61,842 nucleotides of DNA from CAYRWR01 sp964537555 (GTDB lineage Bacteria; Spirochaetota; Brevinematia; Brevinematales; CAYRWR01). Every line of letters begins with the position of its first letter. Positions within the stretch are counted from its first letter, which is position 1. The stretch lies in contig CAZIAD010000017.1 in assembly GCA_964537555.1 (NCBI GenBank), positions 1-61,842 on the forward strand, in the 5' to 3' direction. Below the pieces are notes generated by a model. That model saw only the letters and a list, made by a program, of their open reading frames with translations, ran no database searches and was not told where the DNA came from. Made by a program: the position numbers and the translations under genes. Below, one piece after another: positions 41,766 through 48,697 of the stretch.

Positions 41766-43412
41766 TTAAGGCACGATACTGTCTATGAGAGACAGATCTT
41801 CTTTATTTAAAACCAGTATCTTGTTTTTCAGATCATTGTTGATATAGATATAATCCCCGTAAAAAGTGATGAAACTGTCTTTTTCCACTTTTTCTGTCGA
41901 TTTAAATACCCGCTTGAGGTTCTTGTCATATTTACCCAGATAGGTACTTCCTTCTTCCATCAGGATGGCATAGATATAATCATCCTTGATAATGATAAAG
42001 CTACGGTAGAATACTATATCTTTTGAAGTCACTTTAGGCTGAAGGGTCTGCTTATCCAGTAAAATCAGTTTATGATTAAGCCTGTTCTGGCCCTCAAAGC
42101 CGATTATAACCACTCCTTCGGCAAATATATCATACTTCCGTCCGGAGATATGTTCGTAGGGAGATTTTTTGAGGACTTTCCGGGTGGCAGGGTTGATACT
42201 GTACAATTCATTTTCATAGATCCCGTCATCCAGGAATTTTTTTATCTTTAAATAATAAAAGACTCCATCAAAGACGGCAGGATCTTCATTCTTTTTGATC
42301 TCTTCTTCCTTCTTTTCCAGTTCTTTTTCTTTTTGGGTCAGCTCTTTTTCTTTTTCTTCCAGTTCTTTCTTTTTATCAGCTACAAATTCCGGATCAGTCT
42401 TCTTTTTTACTTCCTCTTCATCTTTTTTGATCTGATCTTCCTGCTTCTTTATGTTATCTTCGGTCTTAGTGATATTCTCCTCTGTCTTTTTGACAGTCTC
42501 ATCCAGTTTTTTCTTATCTTCCTGGGTTTTTTCCAGTTCTTTTTCTTCTTTTTTCAGTTCTTCTTCTTTCTGTTTCTTCTCTACCGGATCTGTAGTCTTT
42601 TCTATGTCAGTCTTCTTTTTTTCTATGGTCTCCTGTTTTTTCTGGATTTCTTTATCCAGATTCTCCTGATCTGTCTTTTTCTTATCCAGATCAGACTTCT
42701 TTTCATCTAACTGCTTCTTTTCCAGGTCTACCATGTCTTTTCTTTCGTCGATACTCATGTCTGTTTCTTTGCGCATATCCTCTATGATCTTGTCATCAGT
42801 CAGCAGGCTGGTATCCAGGCTGTTGATATTATTTCTCTGAGCCTCATCTGTCAGGGGTATCACCATGGCGGTACGGCCAGGCCATTCATTATAGAGGGTT
42901 GAGATACCTGCATTATTTTTTGTGATATTACGGGTGACTATCTGTTTGTATTGAGAATCAAAATATTCCATATCTCCGCGATATACGGCATTATAATAGG
43001 TGATAAACACGGCCAGGGTACGGGAGTCACGGCTGCTGTATCCATATTTTGTCTCTAAAAACCCTCTCAGCATGAGACGCACATAATTGATATGGCCCAC
43101 CTGAGCCCGTTTATCGATATAAAAAATGTCGGCTGCCAGTTTATCCGGATCCTGATCTGAATCTGCATGGATTACAGAATATTTGAGGTGGTACCGAAAA
43201 CGGGCAAACTGTTTATTACCCAGCCCTTGTGCCAGCTGGACCCCGATGCTTCTAACTTCAGCGGGAGGGTCTACATTGGGGACCGGCCCCCGGTAATTGA
43301 CGAACTCTATGTTTTTAGTATTCTTACTGAGCTCATTGATATTGACTTCCTTGGCGTAGATGGTAGCAGACATGAATATACTAAGAAGTAATACTATTGA
43401 TTTATATCTCAA
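41766..43412 (-). CDS. P83/100-family protein
   Basis: A 548-residue secreted protein resembling the Borrelia P83/100 antigen and its treponemal relatives. A signal peptide is followed by the family N-domain (about 30-200: VRSIGVQLAQGLGNKQFARF, then a NEWPGR motif), a long Lys/Glu/Asp coiled coil (about 205-375) and a beta-rich C-domain. The start is TTG (43412), with GGAGGG 4 bases upstream; no ATG would keep the signal peptide. Its role is unproven in any spirochaete; a periplasmic or envelope scaffold is possible. It heads the barrel/propeller operon. Confidence 0.88.
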   Translation of the reverse strand: MRYKSIVLLLSIFMSATIYAKEVNINELSKNTKNIEFVNYRGPVPNVDPPAEVRSIGVQLAQGLGNKQFARFRYHLKYSVIHADSDQDPDKLAADIFYIDKRAQVGHINYVRLMLRGFLETKYGYSSRDSRTLAVFITYYNAVYRGDMEYFDSQYKQIVTRNITKNNAGISTLYNEWPGRTAMVIPLTDEAQRNNINSLDTSLLTDDKIIEDMRKETDMSIDERKDMVDLEKKQLDEKKSDLDKKKTDQENLDKEIQKKQETIEKKKTDIEKTTDPVEKKQKEEELKKEEKELEKTQEDKKKLDETVKKTEENITKTEDNIKKQEDQIKKDEEEVKKKTDPEFVADKKKELEEKEKELTQKEKELEKKEEEIKKNEDPAVFDGVFYYLKIKKFLDDGIYENELYSINPATRKVLKKSPYEHISGRKYDIFAEGVVIIGFEGQNRLNHKLILLDKQTLQPKVTSKDIVFYRSFIIIKDDYIYAILMEEGSTYLGKYDKNLKRVFKSTEKVEKDSFITFYGDYIYINNDLKNKILVLNKEDLSLIDSIVP

Positions 43413-43458
43413 AACACCCTCCAGAATACGTTTTTTTTAATTTTCGGTATTCTACTAT

Positions 43459-43486
43459 AGTATATTGAGTATAGCTGAAATGTAAA
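43459..43486 (-). promoter_or_regulatory. Promoter of the P83/100 operon
   Basis: On the minus strand TTTACA (43486-43481), a 16-base spacer and TATACT (43464-43459), about 47 bases before the TTG start. Confidence 0.65.
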
Positions 43487-43503
43487 GTATTATAAACGGA
43501 TTT

Positions 43504-44031
43504 TTAAATATTAAACAATAATCCGGCCTGAATTCCTATGTCACCATAAAAGACCTGTGTATTGAGCTCCATTCCAGCCTGTATGGGGATCTCAAATACC
43601 CAGTTAATCCCTTCCCCGCCGAATAAACCCAGAGAAAACTGCCCCAGGACCAGGTTTTGGGGAGCGTTCAGATTATTAATAGCGGAGGTGTTTTTTTCCA
43701 GATATATGGCCCCCAGATTCCAGTAATGGTGGCCTGACCATATCTTCATGGTAGTACCATAACCCATGTAGTACTGCTGATAGCTGCCTACAAAAGTCCG
43801 GTCTATCACTGCCCCCAGACTAAACTTTTTTCCTAAAAAGAAGTCAGCGTTGATAATAAAACCATAAGCGGAATTGACCGAATCGAGTTTAAAGACATTT
43901 GCCAGTGATTCTGAGTAGACTCCTGAGTAAAATGCGCGGGCACTAAAAGCAAGAGTCCTGCCCTGGCTCACTGAAAACGGGATAAAGATAAAAAACAATA
44001 CGAAAAGTAAGGATCTCCAAATTATCCGCAT
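43504..44031 (-). CDS. Small outer-membrane barrel-like protein
   Basis: A 175-residue protein with a signal peptide (ending SVSQG near residue 24) and Gly/Tyr-rich strands (ADFFLGKKFSLGAVIDRTFVG), ending IQAGLLFNI as barrels often do. No family recognised. GGAG precedes the ATG; TTGATT-N17-TAAATT is a possible promoter of its own. It lies just upstream of the P83/100 operon, separated by a promoter. Confidence 0.55.
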   Translation of the reverse strand: MRIIWRSLLFVLFFIFIPFSVSQGRTLAFSARAFYSGVYSESLANVFKLDSVNSAYGFIINADFFLGKKFSLGAVIDRTFVGSYQQYYMGYGTTMKIWSGHHYWNLGAIYLEKNTSAINNLNAPQNLVLGQFSLGLFGGEGINWVFEIPIQAGMELNTQVFYGDIGIQAGLLFNI

Positions 44032-44119
44032 ATCATCTCCATAAACCTTTAATATAATTTAGCACGAAACTCAGTTAAAATCAAAGTAATTTTTTAAATA
44101 AGGCAAACACATCACTGAT

Positions 44120-44722
44120 TTAAATATTCATACGGATCCAGGCCTTATGGACCTTGTCTTTTCGGTGTAATCTGATGATCAACTCTGCTACATCCAGACT
44201 CAGCAGTACCGAAGAATGTACAGTCAGTCCCAGGCCTGTACTGTATAATGCATTCTGCCTGATGTCCGTACTGCTGGCATTCCCCTTATCCATAAGTATT
44301 AAGCCAAAAACCAGGAGAAGGGTATTGACCCCGGCAGATCCCAAAACCTTACTCATATCTATTTCATTCTTCATAACTGAAAGTACATTATGATAGGAAG
44401 CCAGAGGGTCTGATACTGTCCCTCTGTAGAAGTAGGAGACGTCTGTCTTTAACCAGGATCCATAGGAAAGAGCATTTAAAGCCAGTCCTGGCGGAAATAT
44501 ATAGTAGGCTGCATTCTTATAGACCAGGGGCAGACTGTCATCTATAATAAAATAGGGAAGCGTGGAAATCATAGTGACACCGGCAGAGATCCGCATCGCA
44601 TTGAAAATAATGTGGGAACGGTTTATTTGATACACAAAACTACTGTCATAATTTCCCGGATACAGCCTGAGAGGAAATAAAAAAAAGAATAAAATAATAA
44701 AAAACATGGATTTATGATTCAT
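44120..44722 (-). CDS. Hypothetical membrane protein, probably leaderless mRNA
   Basis: A 200-residue protein with an N-terminal signal or anchor (MFFIILFFFLFPLRLYPG) and about three further hydrophobic stretches (GVNTLLLVFGLILMDKG). No family recognised. No Shine-Dalgarno is present, and the -10 hexamer TATTAT (44735-44730) ends 7 bases before the ATG, so transcription should begin at or next to the start codon. Confidence 0.6.
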   Translation of the reverse strand: MNHKSMFFIILFFFLFPLRLYPGNYDSSFVYQINRSHIIFNAMRISAGVTMISTLPYFIIDDSLPLVYKNAAYYIFPPGLALNALSYGSWLKTDVSYFYRGTVSDPLASYHNVLSVMKNEIDMSKVLGSAGVNTLLLVFGLILMDKGNASSTDIRQNALYSTGLGLTVHSSVLLSLDVAELIIRLHRKDKVHKAWIRMNI

Positions 44723-44729
44723 AGATAAT

Positions 44730-44758
44730 ATAATACACTGAACTTAGGTATTTGTCAA
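44730..44758 (-). promoter_or_regulatory. Promoter placing the transcript start at the ATG
   Basis: On the minus strand TTGACA (44758-44753), a 17-base spacer and TATTAT (44735-44730). The expected start point is at or within 1-2 bases of the ATG at 44722. Confidence 0.75.
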
Positions 44759-44807
44759 AAGGACCCCAGACTTGCTTTTTATACCTGAAGTAAATTGAAA
44801 CCGGATC

Positions 44808-45137
44808 TTAAATGCTCACTGTGGGGTGCATTTCCTGATCTGCCTGCTGGTTAAAAAGATCAAAAAACTGTACTGCGATGTACTTGGCACCCTCTCTTTC
44901 CCTGTAACGTACTACTTTACCCCGATAATTGATTATCGAAGGAAGGTCAGTGTACAGGAAAAAACTGGCTGGATTACCAATATGCCTGCGGGATATCTTT
45001 CTGGTATGCCCTTTATGGACTTCTAAAAGAGCTCCCCCTACAGAAAGATTCTTCACTGTGCACCAGATCTCTTTTCCGCTGACTTCCGCGGTGATAGAGA
45101 TGTCGCAATCAGTACGGCCAAAATTTCGATTATCCAT
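44808..45137 (-). CDS. PilZ-domain protein
   Basis: A 109-residue single PilZ domain. The N-terminal R-x3-R stretch lies in NRNFGR and the second c-di-GMP motif in VKNLSVGGALLEV (N-x-S-x-G-G). It should bind cyclic di-GMP and pass the signal to a partner, perhaps for motility or envelope change. The ATG at 45137 is preferred (GAGGGGA upstream) over GTG at 45158. Monocistronic, with promoter TTGATA-N16-TATAAT at 45212-45185. The partner is unknown. Confidence 0.85.
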   Translation of the reverse strand: MDNRNFGRTDCDISITAEVSGKEIWCTVKNLSVGGALLEVHKGHTRKISRRHIGNPASFFLYTDLPSIINYRGKVVRYREREGAKYIAVQFFDLFNQQADQEMHPTVSI

Positions 45138-45184
45138 ACGCGTCCCCTCTTTCTTCACTACCCCAACACTTTCTTACTGATTGT

Positions 45185-45212
45185 ATTATAACATGATAAA
45201 TATAAATATCAA
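45185..45212 (-). promoter_or_regulatory. Promoter of the PilZ gene
   Basis: On the minus strand TTGATA (45212-45207), a 16-base spacer and TATAAT (45190-45185). Confidence 0.7.
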
Positions 45213-45291
45213 CATTAATTGTGTTATATTTTTAAATATTTTTCATTATTGTTAACTTTACATCATACTATATAAGGATTTAAGCACATAT

Positions 45292-45367
45292 TCAATGCGC
45301 TCAATGCGTTTCGCACATTTCTCGTTCAAAGTCTTGCGTTGACAAGGGTATTATCCCGTGTTAAAAT
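45292..45367 (+). promoter_or_regulatory. Promoter with upstream direct repeats (GDT1-ferritin gene)
   Basis: TTGACA (45339-45344), a 17-base spacer and TAAAAT (45362-45367). Upstream, TCAATGCG is repeated at 45292 and 45301 (9-base step), and TGCG-TTT-CGCA forms a dyad at 45305-45315. They sit about 50-75 bases before the start point and may bind an activator. No manganese riboswitch (yybP-ykoY type) was seen. Confidence 0.6.
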
Positions 45368-45391
45368 ATTTCTTATTCAGAGGAGGAGTCT

Positions 45392-46168
45392 ATGGACTGG
45401 AGATTGTTTGGCAGTACCTTTTTACTGGTGTTTCTGGCAGAACTGGGCGACAAGACTCAGCTCACTGCCCTGGCGGCTTCCGCTGGCTCAAAGTCGCCCT
45501 GGTCGGTCTTCCTGGGAGCATCACTGGCCCTGGTCATAGCCACCCTGGTAGCCGTACTAGCCGGTTCTGTCTTAACCAAATACGTACCTGAGAGAGTATT
45601 AAAAATCGGAGCAGCCATCTTATTTCTGGTATTCGGGACTATCCTCCTCATCACCAATATCAGGCCAAAACAGGAGCCTGCCCTGCCCAGCCGCATTGAA
45701 CTGCATGGCGGGATTCTTACGACATTAGTCCTGGAGACTGCTCGTAATTTTGAAGCAGCTGCCGCAGATGACTATGAAAAGTTAATCGCATCCACTAATG
45801 ACGCCAATGTCAAAGCCCTGTTCGCCTCCCTGGCTCAGCAGGAATCTCAGCACATGAAGGATGTAGAGGATATGATACAGGCTTTTAAAGAAGGCAGAAT
45901 GGTCGAATCAGTCATAGAAGAAAAAGAACATTATATCAGCTGCCCGGTCGGTATCCGGGACTTTAACCAGGCCGGCAGTACCACCCTGGAACTCCTGGAT
46001 CAGGCAATTGCCCATGAAAAAATAGAAAGAGACTTCTTTGCCACTATGTCCCGGGCCATCCACATCCCGGGCCTGAAGCCCATCTTCCAGCGCCTGGCCC
46101 AGGAGGAGGATAATCACCTCCGGGATCTGCTGGCCATGAAAGAGAGCTGTAGTAAAGATACTGTGTAG
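45392..46168 (+). CDS. Half-GDT1 (UPF0016) transporter fused to ferritin-like domain
   Basis: A 258-residue fusion. Residues 1-90 are one UPF0016/GDT1 repeat: three membrane helices with the ion motif ELGDKT at 17-22; normal members have two repeats, so it must pair with itself or another half. Residues about 105-255 form a rubrerythrin/ferritin-like four-helix bundle with a full diiron set: Glu at 115/121, E151-x2-H154, Glu at 209/212, E239-x2-H242. GDT1 proteins move Mn2+ or Ca2+. The fusion suggests metal transport linked to iron storage or peroxide sensing (inference). AGGAGGAG lies upstream. Confidence 0.82.
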   Translation: MDWRLFGSTFLLVFLAELGDKTQLTALAASAGSKSPWSVFLGASLALVIATLVAVLAGSVLTKYVPERVLKIGAAILFLVFGTILLITNIRPKQEPALPSRIELHGGILTTLVLETARNFEAAAADDYEKLIASTNDANVKALFASLAQQESQHMKDVEDMIQAFKEGRMVESVIEEKEHYISCPVGIRDFNQAGSTTLELLDQAIAHEKIERDFFATMSRAIHIPGLKPIFQRLAQEEDNHLRDLLAMKESCSKDTV

Positions 46169-47095
46169 ATGAAAAAGTCCCTGGGACTACTTTTAATAGT
46201 ATTAATGATTTTATCTTGTCATTCAAGAAAAGCAGACTTTGCTTATACTACTAAGACTGAATCTACTATTGACTTTCATAGGCTCTCACCAGTGAGAAAA
46301 ATAGTTGATATCACAATATATAATAAAAATAATGAAGCTCTGCTTGTGAGTAACTATGTAGACGGGCAATTTCAATATTTCACTAGCTTTTCCCATTTCC
46401 CCTTAAGTAACACTTTGATCAAAATAAAAGTACATCGACGTGGAGGGCAAATGGAGAAGGAAATCATCAGCAATGACCTGCGATCAGATATTAAAGTGAT
46501 AAGCCGCTACAGCAGCTCCAACACTATATTGAGTAGAGAAATATATTCCAATGGATTGATTATTCTGCGAGAAATGTATTCTATTAACCTGCCTGGAAAT
46601 ATTGAGAGAATACATAAAAATAAAGATAGAAAGATGTACTTTCCGATTCAAACTTCTACTAAGTACCTACATATCGACCATTCAATTTTCAAAATAACGC
46701 TGACACATGAGCGGACCAATTCTTTAACAGAGTATTCCTACGATTCTAAAGATCATCTTATTTCCATTATACCCAGGATAGGATCATATGAAAATTCTTA
46801 TTTTTCCTATTTACCTAATGGTTTCACGAACACTATTACTATAACATCAAGGATGAAAAAAGGATCAAAAAACACGAACTATGTTTATCATTTTAAATAT
46901 AGAAAAAACAACATTATAAAAGGCCTATTCTATGATGTTCACAGAAATGAAACACAAATGTTGAAATATCAATATGACAAATACGGAAGACTGAACAAAA
47001 AAATTCATAAAATCTCCATTTTCAAAATCAATAATCGGATTAATAAATTATTTTATAAAAAAACGAACCTAAGGGAAATCGAATATTCACATTAA
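46169..47095 (+). CDS. Lipoprotein with YD-like repeats, AT-rich gene
   Basis: A 308-residue lipoprotein (lipobox LSC, Cys near residue 17). The C-terminal half carries YD/RHS-like elements (YSYDSKDHLISI, YQYDKYGRLNKKI) like those in the product of 12369-13778. The ATG starts on the base after the stop of the GDT1-ferritin gene, so translation is probably coupled. Base content is much more AT-rich than the upstream gene. Function unknown; possible acquisition by transfer. Confidence 0.6.
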   Translation: MKKSLGLLLIVLMILSCHSRKADFAYTTKTESTIDFHRLSPVRKIVDITIYNKNNEALLVSNYVDGQFQYFTSFSHFPLSNTLIKIKVHRRGGQMEKEIISNDLRSDIKVISRYSSSNTILSREIYSNGLIILREMYSINLPGNIERIHKNKDRKMYFPIQTSTKYLHIDHSIFKITLTHERTNSLTEYSYDSKDHLISIIPRIGSYENSYFSYLPNGFTNTITITSRMKKGSKNTNYVYHFKYRKNNIIKGLFYDVHRNETQMLKYQYDKYGRLNKKIHKISIFKINNRINKLFYKKTNLREIEYSH

Positions 47096-47121
47096 AAAAG
47101 CCGGACTCTTGCGAGTCCGGC
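47094..47121 (-). terminator. Terminator of fabD-fabZ
   Basis: On the minus strand GCCGGACTC-GCAA-GAGTCCGGC is followed by TTTTTTAATG. It may also serve the convergent lipoprotein gene. Confidence 0.85.
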
Positions 47122-47130
47122 TCCATCTTT

Positions 47131-47160
47131 TGACTTTTAGACTTACGACTTTCAGACTAC
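47131..47160. repeat. GACTT heptamer-like repeats
   Basis: GACT recurs at 47132, 47140, 47147 and 47155 (steps of 8, 7 and 8), like the block beside tRNA-Arg at 31507-31531. It lies between a terminator and the fabZ stop. Confidence 0.55.
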
Positions 47161-47634
47161 TTAGGCCTGGTCTTTAGGCACGATCATGGCCATCATCTCA
47201 GCTTCAGCCGCTTTTTCGCCGTCGACAAAGGCGGTTCCCTGAAACTTCCCGATCTTTCCACTGAACTTCTTCACTTCAATGACATAGTCCAGCTTGTCTC
47301 CGGGTTTAACGGGGCGGCGGAACTTTACATTATTGATGGTCATAAAATAAATGATCTTTTCGACCTTATCTTCGGTGCCGGCTTCCAGCTCCATAGCCTT
47401 CATGGCGATAAAACCGGCACACTGAGCCATACCTTCTACAATAAGGACACCCGGCATAACAGGAGCACCGGGAAAATGTCCCAGGAAAAACTGGTCATTC
47501 ATAGTCACATTTTTGTAACCCTTACCACCCTCCATGCTCACTTCGGTGACACGGTCTACCAGCAGCATAGGATAGCGGTGAGGCAGCACATCCATTATGT
47601 CCATGATATCGTAAACTTCTTTTTTTTCAGCCAT
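47161..47634 (-). CDS. fabZ: 3-hydroxyacyl-ACP dehydratase FabZ
   Basis: A 157-residue hot-dog-fold dehydratase. The family motifs LPHRYPMLLVDRV (catalytic His) and LGHFPGAPVMPGVLIVEGMAQ-type helix (catalytic Glu) are clear at about residues 16 and 52-72. It removes water from 3-hydroxyacyl-ACP in fatty-acid synthesis. It lies 27 bases after fabD in a two-gene operon ending at a terminator. GGAG is upstream of the ATG. Confidence 0.95.
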   Translation of the reverse strand: MAEKKEVYDIMDIMDVLPHRYPMLLVDRVTEVSMEGGKGYKNVTMNDQFFLGHFPGAPVMPGVLIVEGMAQCAGFIAMKAMELEAGTEDKVEKIIYFMTINNVKFRRPVKPGDKLDYVIEVKKFSGKIGKFQGTAFVDGEKAAEAEMMAMIVPKDQA

Positions 47635-47661
47635 TATGTTCTCCTCAATATTTCTAAATTC

Positions 47662-48561
47662 TTATACTTCCAGAGCGCTCTGCCAGCCGATGACTTTAAG
47701 GTCCCGGTTGATCTTACGTATCAGTCCTGCAATGACGCGGCCGTTCCCCGCTTCCACTGCTTCCCTTACTCCCTGTTCAAACATGAAGTTTACACTTTTG
47801 ACCCACTGCACCGGGCTCTTCATCTGGCGTACCAGTAGATCACGGACATTGGACTCATCTTCCAGGCCGGCGGTCACATTGGATACTACCTTGCATACGG
47901 GTTTTTTAAAATCAATGCCAGCCAGGAATTTACCGAATTCCACTGCTGCACCTTCCATAAGCTGTGAATGGAAAGCCCCGCTTACATTAAGCTTTACGAC
48001 TTTCATAGCACCGGCTTCTTCCAGAAGGGGCTCAGCAGCATCAATCCCTGCCTTCAGTCCGGAGATCACTACCTGGCCAGGTGTATTAAAATTAACCGGT
48101 TCAACATAGGAGCTCTCAGATACTTTTTTACAAATATTCTCAACATCGGCATCATCCAGGCCCAGTACAGCAGCCATTCCTCCCTTTCCATCAGGGTCAG
48201 CGGCAGCCATAAGTTCGCCACGTTTTCTGACTACTTTAAGCGCATCTTCAAAAGTCAGCATCTCAGCCGCCAGGAGAGCGGAAAATTCACCCAGGCTATG
48301 CCCGGCCACGATATCAGGGCGGATCCCCTTTTCTTTTAAGATCTGTGTGGTGATATAACTATATGTGAGGATGGCAGGCTGAGCATTTTCAGTAGCTGTC
48401 AGTTTTTCCTCAGGCCCTTCAAAACACAATGCGGACAGGGGAAATCCCAGGATCTCATCGGCCTGTTTGTACACTTCCTGAGCCAGGCTATAAGTGTCTA
48501 CCAGGTCCTGCCCCATACCTACGGCCTGTGAACCCTGGCCAGGAAAGAAAAATGCTTTCAT
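47662..48561 (-). CDS. fabD: Malonyl-CoA:ACP transacylase FabD
   Basis: A 299-residue transacylase of normal length. FFPGQGSQAVGMG is at residues 5-17, the nucleophile Ser in AGHSLGEFSAL near residue 90, and the catalytic His in SGAFHSQLM near residue 200. It loads malonyl groups onto acyl carrier protein. It has its own promoter, TTGACG-N17-TAAAAT (48625-48597), back to back with that of PTS enzyme I. No fabH, fabF or acpP is adjacent here. Confidence 0.95.
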   Translation of the reverse strand: MKAFFFPGQGSQAVGMGQDLVDTYSLAQEVYKQADEILGFPLSALCFEGPEEKLTATENAQPAILTYSYITTQILKEKGIRPDIVAGHSLGEFSALLAAEMLTFEDALKVVRKRGELMAAADPDGKGGMAAVLGLDDADVENICKKVSESSYVEPVNFNTPGQVVISGLKAGIDAAEPLLEEAGAMKVVKLNVSGAFHSQLMEGAAVEFGKFLAGIDFKKPVCKVVSNVTAGLEDESNVRDLLVRQMKSPVQWVKSVNFMFEQGVREAVEAGNGRVIAGLIRKINRDLKVIGWQSALEV

Positions 48562-48596
48562 CTCTAGTGAACCTCCATGCTTTTTATGTGCTCAAT

Positions 48597-48625
48597 ATTT
48601 TAAGAGAAAATGATTAAATCGTCAA
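48597..48625 (-). promoter_or_regulatory. Promoter of fabD-fabZ
   Basis: On the minus strand TTGACG (48625-48620), a 17-base spacer and TAAAAT (48602-48597). Confidence 0.75.
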
Positions 48626-48641
48626 ACCATAGAGCTAATAT

Positions 48642-48670
48642 TTGAAAATATTTACTTTACCCTATATAAT
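48642..48670 (+). promoter_or_regulatory. Promoter of PTS enzyme I gene
   Basis: TTGAAA (48642-48647), a 17-base spacer and TATAAT (48665-48670); divergent from the fabD promoter with only 16 bases between the two -35 boxes. Confidence 0.8.
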
Positions 48671-48697
48671 TTAACAAATAAGAGTGGGTGGAATTAT

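Noticed and set aside
42333..42710. Long plus-strand frame rich in Phe/Leu/Ser opposite the P83/100 gene
   Set aside because: It is the antisense shadow of the Lys/Glu coiled-coil codons and has no start signal.
44826..45180. Plus-strand frames opposite the PilZ gene
   Set aside because: Shadows of the PilZ gene, which has a promoter, ribosome site and family motifs.
45292..45391. Manganese (yybP-ykoY) riboswitch before the GDT1-ferritin gene
   Set aside because: Conserved loop sequences are absent, and the leader after the promoter is only about 20 bases.
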